Shown here: positions 57,911 through 64,000 of the stretch, one piece after another
Layout of the letters: the number at the start of each line of letters is the position of its first letter
Numbering within the stretch: the stretch's first letter is position 1
Assembly (NCBI GenBank): GCA_963707465.1
Contig: CAVPQK010000015.1
Location: forward strand, 1,612,001 to 1,676,000
Direction: 5' to 3'
Length of the DNA: 64,000 bases
Source of the DNA: Bog-159 sp963707465
GTDB taxonomy: Bacteria; Acidobacteriota; Terriglobia; Bryobacterales; Bryobacteraceae
Notes under the pieces: model-generated
Databases searched by the model: none
Seen by the model: only the letters and a program-made list of their open reading frames with translations
Told to the model about the DNA's origin: nothing
Translations under genes and position numbers: made by a program

Positions 57911-57952
57911 GTGGGGCAGGCCCTCGGCCTGCGGCGGCCTCTCAGGCCGCCT
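57911..57952 (+). repeat. Double-hairpin intergenic element, copy 11
   Basis: GTGGG header, arms GCAGGCC/GGCCTGC (loop CTC) and GGCGGCCT/AGGCCGCC (loop CTC). It lies between the VOC gene and the next secreted-protein gene. Confidence 0.9.
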
Positions 57953-57997
57953 GCTTCCGCCGCCACATGCCCCGCCCCACGATGCCATTCCGCTAAA

Positions 57998-58426
57998 ATG
58001 AAAGAAATGCGACTCGGAGCCTTCCTGCTGTCGGGCTGTCTGGCCGTTGCCTGCATGGCCCAGACTCCCAAGCCGGCCGCCATTCGCGGCACGCTGTTGC
58101 AGCGGCCCGGAAAGCCGCCCGCCATTGAGACCGCCGATCACCACATCATTTCGCTCGACGGCGACGAACCCACCAAGGGTGTGCTGAACGACAAGCGCCT
58201 GGCCGGCTTCGACCTGGAAGCCCACGGCCACTTCACCGCGCCAGACCAGTTTGTGGTAGACCCCATCCACACCAAGGCCATGTTTGTCCACAAAGACGGT
58301 CACGTGAAAGTGATCACGTACTGGTGCGATGTATGTTCCATCCGCACCTACACGCCCGGACCATGCTGGTGCTGCCAGAAGGAAACGCTGCTGGACCTCC
58401 GCGATCCGGACGAACAGGATCGATAA
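57998..58426 (+). CDS. Secreted protein with a CxxC/CWCC cysteine tail
   Basis: 142 residues from the ATG at 57998 (ATG at 58007 is an alternative). The signal peptide (RLGAFLLSGCLAVACMAQTP) is followed by an OB-like beta domain: IRGTLLQRPGKPPAIETADH, HIISLDGDEPTKGVLNDKRL and FDLEAHGHFTAPDQFVVDPI. The C-terminus has a conserved cluster: YWCDVCSIRTYTPGPCWCCQ. This arrangement, a beta domain with four or five C-terminal cysteines, recurs in acidobacterial secreted proteins and suggests a metal or disulfide site. Function is unknown. Its stop touches the ATG of the epimerase gene. Confidence 0.72.
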   Translation: MKEMRLGAFLLSGCLAVACMAQTPKPAAIRGTLLQRPGKPPAIETADHHIISLDGDEPTKGVLNDKRLAGFDLEAHGHFTAPDQFVVDPIHTKAMFVHKDGHVKVITYWCDVCSIRTYTPGPCWCCQKETLLDLRDPDEQDR

Positions 58427-59455
58427 ATGCGCTCTATCGTAGCCTTACTTTTTCCGCTTATGTCCATCGCCGCCGATTATTCCGCGCAAAAAGCCGTCGT
58501 GGACGGCATCGAAGTGGTGCGCCTGGCCGATGCCGCGCGTCATATCGAGGTGGCCATCGTGCCCTCCCTCGGCAATCTGGCTTACGAATTCAAGGTGAAC
58601 GGCAAGAATGTATTCTGGCTGCCGTATCAAACTTTGGGCGAAATGAAGGCCAAGCCCCAGTTTGGCGGCATACCGTTTCTGGCGCCTTGGGCCAACCGCT
58701 TGAGCGAGGACGCGTTCTTCGCCAACGGCAAGAAATACCGGCTGAATCCCGACCTGGGCAACATCCGCCGCGACCAGAACCAGCATCCCATTCACGGCTT
58801 GCTCACGGTCTCGCCGGACTGGCAGGTTATCGCGGTCGAAGCCGATTCCGAGTCAGCCCATGTGACCAGCCGCCTGGAATTCTGGAAACATCCCGATTTG
58901 ATGGCCCAGTTTCCATTCGCGCACTCCATCGAGATGACCCACCTGTTGCACAACGGCATGCTGGAGGTTCGCACCACCATCGAAAATCTCTCCACCGATC
59001 CCATGCCGGTGGGCATTGGGTTTCATCCCTACTTCCAGCTTCACGACGCGCCTCGAGACCAGTGGAAGGTGCACCTGGCCGCGCGCGATCACCTGGCGCT
59101 TTCGAAGATGGTGATCCCCACCGGTGAGCGCAAGCCGCTGGAGTTTCCCAATATCTTCCCTCTGGCGGGCGTGGTGCTTGACGACGTGTTCGGCGGCCTG
59201 GTGCGGGATTCCAACGAACGCGCCACGTTCTCCGTGGAGGGTGCGCAGGAGAAGATTTCCGTCACTTATGGGCCGAAGTACACCGTGGCGGTGGTCTACG
59301 CCCCGCCCGGCCGCCAGTTCATCTGCTTCGAACCGATGTCCGCCGTCACCAACGGTTTCAACCTGGCGCATGCCGGCTTATATAGCGAGTTGCAGAGCAT
59401 CCCGCCGGCGTCTACCTGGCGTGAGAGCTTATGGATCGCGCCTACCGGATTCTGA
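58427..59455 (+). CDS. Aldose 1-epimerase family protein (secreted)
   Basis: 342 residues. Signal peptide (MRSIVALLFPLMSIAADY), then the galactose-mutarotase fold: VAIVPSLGNLAYEFKVNGKN, PQFGGIPFLAPWANRLSEDA, QHPIHGLLTVSPDWQV with the catalytic His, PVGIGFHPYFQL with the second His, and FICFEPMSAVTNGFNLAHAG with the catalytic Glu. All three key residues are in place. It is probably a periplasmic sugar mutarotase. It starts directly after the stop of the preceding gene and converges with rnc. Confidence 0.9.
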   Translation: MRSIVALLFPLMSIAADYSAQKAVVDGIEVVRLADAARHIEVAIVPSLGNLAYEFKVNGKNVFWLPYQTLGEMKAKPQFGGIPFLAPWANRLSEDAFFANGKKYRLNPDLGNIRRDQNQHPIHGLLTVSPDWQVIAVEADSESAHVTSRLEFWKHPDLMAQFPFAHSIEMTHLLHNGMLEVRTTIENLSTDPMPVGIGFHPYFQLHDAPRDQWKVHLAARDHLALSKMVIPTGERKPLEFPNIFPLAGVVLDDVFGGLVRDSNERATFSVEGAQEKISVTYGPKYTVAVVYAPPGRQFICFEPMSAVTNGFNLAHAGLYSELQSIPPASTWRESLWIAPTGF

Positions 59456-59458
59456 CGA

Positions 59459-60196
59459 TTATGCGGACGGCGGCGCCTCCTGCAGGCGCTCGTAGACATC
59501 CCGTGCGGCCCTTTGCGCGGCGCTCTTCTTGGTGTTGCCTTCCGCCTGCCCCACCCATTCGCGGCCCACGCGCGCTTCCACCGTGAAGGTCTTGGAGTGC
59601 TCGGGCCCGCGCTCCCGCACGATCACGTAACGCGGCGGCGGCAAGCGGCGCGCCTGCGCGAACTCCTGCAGCGCGCTCTTGTAATCGGTCAGATTCCGGG
59701 AGCCTTGCTCCCCGGCGAGCCCGGCTTCCGAGAGCCCCGGCGCCACCACGAAACGCTGGATGAATGCGCGCACCGGCTCCATGCCGCCATCCAGGTAAAT
59801 AGCCGCGATGAGGGCTTCGAGCGCGTCTACCAGCAGCGTCTTCTTGGCGCGCCCGCCGCTCATCTCCTCGCCGCGGCCGAGTTCCAGATACTCCCCCAGG
59901 CACAGACGCTGGGCGGATTCGTGCAGCCAGGCGGCGCTCACCAGGTGCGCCTTCAATTTGGATAAGCGCCCTTCGGCGGCTTCCGGATGCCGCTGCACCA
60001 GATCCTCGCTGATGACGAAGCCCAATACGGAATCGCCCAGGAACTCGAGCTGTTCGTTGTCGCGCGCCGTGGCCTGCCCGTTCGCGATGGCTTGTTCGTG
60101 CACGTGCGAACTGTGCGTCAGCGCGCGGCACAGGATTTCCCGGTCTCGGAACCGGTGGCCTGCGGCGACCTCCAGGGCATCCAGATCCGCGCGCAT
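59459..60196 (-). CDS. rnc: Ribonuclease III
   Basis: 245 residues. Double-strand RNA endonuclease for rRNA and mRNA processing. N-terminal nuclease domain: ALTHSSHVHEQA, NEQLEFLGDSVLGFVISEDL (signature with catalytic Glu/Asp), KKTLLVDALEALIAAIYLDG (second acidic pair). C-terminal dsRNA-binding domain: DYKSALQEFAQARRLPPPRY, HSKTFTVEARVGREWVGQAE and NTKKSAAQRAARDVYERLQE. Normal length and order. Followed closely by the TPR genes in reverse direction. Confidence 0.97.
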   Translation of the reverse strand: MRADLDALEVAAGHRFRDREILCRALTHSSHVHEQAIANGQATARDNEQLEFLGDSVLGFVISEDLVQRHPEAAEGRLSKLKAHLVSAAWLHESAQRLCLGEYLELGRGEEMSGGRAKKTLLVDALEALIAAIYLDGGMEPVRAFIQRFVVAPGLSEAGLAGEQGSRNLTDYKSALQEFAQARRLPPPRYVIVRERGPEHSKTFTVEARVGREWVGQAEGNTKKSAAQRAARDVYERLQEAPPSA

Positions 60197-60204
60197 GATG
60201 GCAA

Positions 60205-61017
60205 CTATTGCTGCGGAGTTGGGGGTTTGGGCGGCGCCGGATTGGCGGGCGCTGCGTCGGCCGGTTTGGGCGGATTCTTCTTCTGGAACGTACGCACCCG
60301 CTCGGCCTGCGCGATCTGCCTGACCGTTACATTGACATCCTGCATGGCCATCACTTTGTCATACTGCGCAATGGCCTCGTCGTACTTCCCGTCGTCGCTG
60401 TAAGCCCTGCCCAGCCGTACCATGGTTGCCGCATCGGGCCTTTCCGCGCCTTCCAGGGCGGTCTTGAACTCGGTTTCCGCGACATCGTACTTCTTGCGCA
60501 CCAAGGCGTCCATCCCCAGCGCGGTGTGCGCCTGGGCGGCAAAATCCTTCTTGGCCGCGGCCCACTGGTCGTCGGTGATCACCGGGTTTGGCTTGGCGGC
60601 GTCCTTCAGCAGATCGAGCGCGGTCTTGGCGTACTTTTCCACCTGGGCCAGCTTCTCTTCCTTATCCAAGTCGAATTCCTTGGTGTGCTGGGCGATCAGC
60701 CCAGCCAGCAACAACATCACCTGGTAGTGCTTGGGGTCCGCCTCGATGGTGCGCTCGCCGAAGACGATGGTGTGCTCATAGTCGTGCTTTTGATCGTAAG
60801 ATGCGGCCTCGAAGTAGAGCGCCACGGGTTTGAACTCCGTGTCCGCGAACTTCGTCAATACATTCTCGCAGGCCGCGATGCGCGCATCCGGCGTATCCGC
60901 GTTGTACATGGCTTGCAGCGCGTCGTATTCAGCCTTGGATTTCGGTTTGGGTTGCGCCAGCAGACCCGGCACGGCGATGGCCAGCGCCAGGGCGCCGCGC
61001 AAGACGATTCTTTTCAT
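60205..61017 (-). CDS. Secreted TPR protein
   Basis: 270 residues from the ATG at 61017 (GAGGAG, 6 bases upstream). The signal peptide is KRIVLRGALALAIAVPGLLA. The body has TPR-like helices: CENVLTKFADTEFKPVALYF, EAASYDQKHDYEHTIVFGER, HYQVMLLLAGLIAQHTKEFD, ALGMDALVRKKYDVAETEFK, MVRLGRAYSDDGKYDEAIAQ. The C-terminus is a Pro/Ala-rich tail (KPADAAPANPAPPKPPTPQQ). It is probably an interaction scaffold. A short gap of 8 bases precedes rnc; 10 bases separate it from the second TPR gene upstream, so the three may be co-transcribed. Confidence 0.85.
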   Translation of the reverse strand: MKRIVLRGALALAIAVPGLLAQPKPKSKAEYDALQAMYNADTPDARIAACENVLTKFADTEFKPVALYFEAASYDQKHDYEHTIVFGERTIEADPKHYQVMLLLAGLIAQHTKEFDLDKEEKLAQVEKYAKTALDLLKDAAKPNPVITDDQWAAAKKDFAAQAHTALGMDALVRKKYDVAETEFKTALEGAERPDAATMVRLGRAYSDDGKYDEAIAQYDKVMAMQDVNVTVRQIAQAERVRTFQKKNPPKPADAAPANPAPPKPPTPQQ

Positions 61018-61027
61018 AAAGACTCCT

Positions 61028-62482
61028 CTAATGATCTGACTTCTTCTCAAAACTTTGTTGCACGCCCTGCTCGGCGGCTTCATGCGCTGCCGGGGACGCA
61101 CCTTCTACCGCCAGCGCTTCCCGATACCGGCGGGTGGCCTGCTCGCGCTCGCCGGCCGCGTCCGAGAGCCGCCCCAGATATACCAGCGACCAGGCCTTTT
61201 CCTGCGGCAATGGGTCGTTTTCGAGCGTTTTTTCGAAGAGACGCTCGGCCATCTCCGGGTTCTTTTCGCGCGCCGCAATGCGCGCCAGACCATAATAAGC
61301 CTTGGCGTGCAGCGGCCGGTCGCCGGTTTCCTCCAGCGCCTTCAGGAAAAGCTGACGGGCCGCCTCCAGGTCGCGGTCCGTGTACGCCTGTTCGGCCGCG
61401 GCCAGGGTCTTGTAGACACCCTTCGGCTCCGGGGGCCGGGGCGCTTCGACGACCTTTACCGCCCGCACCGGCGCTTGGGAAACGAACTCGATCGGGGAGA
61501 GGCGCGCGTCTTCGCGTTTCAGGTCGATGGCGTCGATCATCTGCGGATAATAGAACCGCATGGCCTGTTCCTGCTTCAGGTAAACCGGCAAATGTTCGGC
61601 GAAGTACGCGGTCAGGATGTAACCCTCCAGCATGGCTTGGTTCACCTCGGCGGGCTGCCGGTCGAGACGCGCTTCGATGGCCTTGATGAGCGACTCGGTC
61701 ACCAGCAGCAGATAATCCGACTTGAACGATGCGTCGAGCGCGGGCGCGCGTTGCGCGTGGTCGGAGAGGCCGCGCTTGCGCATGATGATTTCCTCGTGCC
61801 GGGTGGCAAACGGATCGAGCAGATAGTGCAGATAGGCGTGCCGCACGTCGCGCACGCGCGGCTCCGGCGATGGCGTAATCACCACGTAGTAATTCCGGCC
61901 ATAGCTGCGCGTCTGGATCTGATTGGGAGCGCCCAGCAAGTCGACATAGATCTGAAACGAGGCGCCCGACGTGCCGGAGGTTTCATTGCGCAGGAAACCG
62001 TTCACCTGCAGCACGGCCTCCGCCACCGGTTCGTGATAGCGTTCGATGGCCTGCTCGAAGGACGGTTGCGCGCGCTGCCAAAGGTCCTCGATATCTGCCT
62101 CGCGGTAGAACTCCGCGAGCAGCGGGCTGAGAGCGGCGAGCGGGACAGCATCCGGCGGCGTTTCGACCGCGCGGCCCTTTAGGGCGAACTTGGGAGGGCC
62201 ATCCACCGAGAGGGCATACGAAATGTATTGACTGAGATCCGCCGTGGCGTCGTTCTTGTGGTGCTCGGCATAGAAATCCTTTAGCGCCGACACCACCGGG
62301 ATTTGCTTGCCCGCCAGTTCCTTGCGCACGATTTCGCGCAGCGGACTGTTGTTGGGAGAAGCGGCGTCGGTATCGTAGCCCGCCGCATTGATGGCCGCCA
62401 TCACCGCAAAAAGCGTAGGGCTGGCGTCGAGTTGACCTCGTTCGGGTGTGGCTGCTTGGACGACTTCGGCAAGCAGGGCCAC
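61028..62482 (-). CDS. Exported protein with helical body and C-terminal TPRs
   Basis: 484 residues from the GTG at 62482, but this start leaves a cut signal peptide. Upstream codons in frame read LSRFVLPGIVLVALLAEVVQ without ATG, GTG or TTG other than this one, so a CTG or ATT start upstream is possible. The middle is mainly helical (SLIKAIEARLDRQPAEVNQA), with a beta stretch (NYYVVITPSPEPRVRDVRHA). The C-terminal 130 residues are TPRs: LAAAEQAYTDRDLEAARQLF, KAYYGLARIAAREKNPEMAE, SLVYLGRLSDAAGEREQATR. It is followed by the second TPR gene (10 bases). Function is unknown. Confidence 0.72.
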   Translation of the reverse strand: MALLAEVVQAATPERGQLDASPTLFAVMAAINAAGYDTDAASPNNSPLREIVRKELAGKQIPVVSALKDFYAEHHKNDATADLSQYISYALSVDGPPKFALKGRAVETPPDAVPLAALSPLLAEFYREADIEDLWQRAQPSFEQAIERYHEPVAEAVLQVNGFLRNETSGTSGASFQIYVDLLGAPNQIQTRSYGRNYYVVITPSPEPRVRDVRHAYLHYLLDPFATRHEEIIMRKRGLSDHAQRAPALDASFKSDYLLLVTESLIKAIEARLDRQPAEVNQAMLEGYILTAYFAEHLPVYLKQEQAMRFYYPQMIDAIDLKREDARLSPIEFVSQAPVRAVKVVEAPRPPEPKGVYKTLAAAEQAYTDRDLEAARQLFLKALEETGDRPLHAKAYYGLARIAAREKNPEMAERLFEKTLENDPLPQEKAWSLVYLGRLSDAAGEREQATRRYREALAVEGASPAAHEAAEQGVQQSFEKKSDH

Positions 62483-62586
62483 CAGGACGATGCCCGGTAA
62501 AACGAATCGGCTCAGAATAAGACCAGTTTACCCTATGGCACGTCGGTGCGCCGCTCTCCCTTACGGTCGGGGTGCGCGGGCACGGT

Positions 62587-63122
62587 TTACCTCAGCAATG
62601 CTTCGATTGTGGCCGCATCCAGAACCCGCTCGCTCAAATCTTCCAGTTCGGACGACGGAAGCGACACGAGTTTTTCGCTGGCCCAACCCGGCAGAGCACC
62701 GAAACGCTTCTCAATCAACCGGCGCAGGATGGCCACCTCGCCCTCCTGGCGCCCCTTCATGAATAGGGGCCCCAAAACATCATGGTCTAAAATACTCGTC
62801 TGAATTGGCATATTTCCCGCCTCCTGCTCCACGCGCCAGGACCGCAATTATATTATCGCCGACTGCCTCGCTCTCGAGCAGGTGGCCGCCATCCAGCGTC
62901 CTCATATCGATCAGCCGATACTGGAACAATAAGTCGGGCCCGTGCAGCTTGCACTCCCTGTGCGGCCGCGGTTCGCCCACGTACAGGACCACCTGCTGAG
63001 GAAAGCGTCCGAGCAGACGGAAGATGCCCACGCAGTATTCTGCCATGCGCAACGGCATGGCCGGTCGTTGCCCCTTTGTAGTTCCACCTCCAGCCACTCG
63101 ACGGGCACAGCCTTTTTCTCAT
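62587..63122 (-). pseudogene. Degraded Rpn/PD-(D/E)XK (DUF4351) transposase-type gene
   Basis: Three frames of the minus strand in order give pieces of one family. First, VEWLEVELQRGNDRP (near 63060-63110), then AMPLRMAEYCVGIFRLLGRF, PQQVVLYVGEPRPHRECKLH and QYRLIDMRTLDGGHLLESEA in the next frame. After a further shift come MPIQTSILDHDVLGPLFMKG, RQEGEVAILRRLIEKRFGAL and LSERVLDAATIEALL to 62587. This is the Rpn/DUF4351 layout (nuclease core, then coiled DUF4351 tail). The N-terminal part is missing and at least two frame changes are needed, with some residues probably lost between the last two blocks. It looks like a dead mobile-element gene. Confidence 0.7.
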
Positions 63123-63160
63123 GCGAGTGTTCCGTTGGAAGTTGGCGCCACCGCCAACCG

Positions 63161-64000
63161 CTACATCGTCAAAGTCACTTTGGTAATGGTGCGCGGCTTG
63201 TCCGGATCGAGGCCCTTCTGCTCCGCCAGGCAGGCGGTGAACAACTGCGCCGGAATGATGTACGGAATCGGCGTGTACAGCTCCGGTAGTTTGTGCGGCA
63301 GGCGGATGACGCGCGTGGCGCGCGCCGCCGCTTCGGTGTTGCTGGCGTCGGTAACGGCCACGGTCTCCGCCCGCAGTTCTTTGAGCTTGTCCAGCGTCTC
63401 GGCGATGGAGTTCCAGGTGGGTCCCGAGGGCGCGAACGCGAACACCGGAAAATCGGGATCCACCATGGCGATGGGGCCGTGCAGGAAATCCGCCGAGGAG
63501 AATCGTTCGGCCACCACATAGCAGGTCTCCATCATCTTCAACGCGAATTCGAAGGCGGTGGCATAGTTGAGGCCGCGGCCCACCACCACGGCATGATCCA
63601 TGAAGCGATAGCGCCCCGTTAACTCCGCAATGGCGGGTTCCAGATCCAGGGCCATTTGGGCTCGTTCCGGCAGGCGCTGCAGATCGTCGATGCGGATGCG
63701 TCCGCCCAGCGCGTAGGCCAGCAGATAGATCATCAGCAACTGGCCGGTGTAGGTCTTGGTGGCGGCCACACTTTTCTCCCGGCCGGCGCGCACCAGGAAG
63801 ACGTGTTCGGCCAGGCGCGCCAGAGCGCTGGCGGGCTCGTTGGTGATGCCAATGGTGAGCGCGCCCTGTTCGCGGGCGCGCGAAAGCACCAGGTTGGTGT
63901 CGGTGGATTCGCCGGACTGCGAGATGGCCACCACCAGGGCGTCGCGATAGTCGACGCGCGCGTTGTAGAGCGTGTGAATGGCGGGCGCGGCCAGCGACAC
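63161..64000 (-). CDS. SIS-domain sugar-phosphate isomerase/aminotransferase, C-terminal part (runs off the right edge)
   Basis: 279 visible residues, with the start outside the window. Two SIS domains: ALVVAISQSGESTDTNLVLS (phosphosugar-binding SxSGxS), TIGITNEPASALARLAEHVF, LVRAGREKSVAATKTYTGQL. The second has HAVVVGRGLNYATAFEFALK, MMETCYVVAERFSSADFLHG and PIAMVDPDFPVFAFAPSGPT. This resembles the isomerase half of GlmS and related proteins such as the AgaS/NagB-II type. Which one depends on whether a glutamine amidotransferase domain lies upstream, beyond the window. It has an ordinary end. Confidence 0.85.
   Translation of the reverse strand: MSLAAPAIHTLYNARVDYRDALVVAISQSGESTDTNLVLSRAREQGALTIGITNEPASALARLAEHVFLVRAGREKSVAATKTYTGQLLMIYLLAYALGGRIRIDDLQRLPERAQMALDLEPAIAELTGRYRFMDHAVVVGRGLNYATAFEFALKMMETCYVVAERFSSADFLHGPIAMVDPDFPVFAFAPSGPTWNSIAETLDKLKELRAETVAVTDASNTEAAARATRVIRLPHKLPELYTPIPYIIPAQLFTACLAEQKGLDPDKPRTITKVTLTM

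Noticed and set aside
7651..57952. Double-hairpin elements as ordinary Rho-independent terminators
   Set aside because: No U runs follow them, they occur upstream as well as downstream of genes, and all face one way regardless of gene direction.
1..64000. CRISPR arrays, tRNA or rRNA genes
   Set aside because: No regularly spaced direct repeats with unique spacers and no cloverleaf or rRNA-like stretches were seen on reading both strands; a covariance-model scan would be decisive.

Overview
The window is high-GC bacterial chromosome with a strong acidobacterial character, most like the Bryobacterales (Solibacter-type) soil lineage. That placement is inferred from the gene set, not from a marker search. 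The set includes a PadR regulator paired with a very long FtsX/MacB-type permease (ADOP family), helix-turn-helix proteins fused to WD40/PD40 propellers, PASTA-less Ser/Thr kinases with membrane tails, a BlaI/M56 pair, DUF6644/DUF6152 genes, quinoproteins, and many secreted hypotheticals. No rRNA, tRNA, CRISPR array, integrase-bounded island or insertion sequence was seen.

Layout. 1-5.5 kb: secreted or membrane hypotheticals, a cut-off HAF-repeat gene and a TPR protein. 5.6-11.3 kb: an HTH-propeller protein, a frameshifted pseudopilin-like gene, and a BlaI-M56-IHGV-repeat operon with two operator palindromes. 11.3-19.5 kb: a large hybrid histidine kinase, ThuA-like and DinB-like secreted proteins, and an HU-like plus HU-TIR operon. 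19.6-25.5 kb: Rrf2 regulator with cysK, a cysteine/histidine-rich small-protein pair behind a good sigma70 promoter, and dinB-trmFO-xerC with trmFO broken twice. 25.8-31.4 kb: a kinase, a frameshifted YCII gene, and a phosphodiesterase/glycosyltransferase pair. 31.3-45.1 kb: PadR/ADOP, spermidine-synthase-like, GNAT, MFS, seven-bladed propeller, GH31 and quinohemoprotein genes. 45.2-48.7 kb: PIN-TRAM, ispD, ispF, sigma factor, a DUF4062 remnant and tatA. 48.8-64 kb: membrane proteins, a TolB-like propeller, DUF6644 x2-DUF6152, a second kinase, a PQQ propeller, a CAP12-type TIR-like protein, aldose epimerase, rnc, two TPR proteins, a broken Rpn/DUF4351 gene and a cut-off SIS-domain enzyme.

Coherent units are the BlaI-controlled operon, Rrf2-cysK (sulfur assimilation), dinB-trmFO-xerC, ispD-ispF (MEP isoprenoid pathway), PadR-ADOP, DUF6644-DUF6644-DUF6152, and the HU/HU-TIR operon. 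The HU/HU-TIR operon is the best candidate here for an undescribed system.

Two window-wide observations stand out. First, eleven copies of a double-hairpin intergenic element, plus one decayed copy, all lie in the same orientation; their stems vary between copies while pairing is kept, and several run into gene 3' ends. Second, five genes carry single-base frameshifts or comparable damage (a short membrane gene, the pseudopilin, trmFO twice, YCII, Rpn). This could be real decay or indel errors in the assembly, and should be settled before any of them is called a pseudogene.
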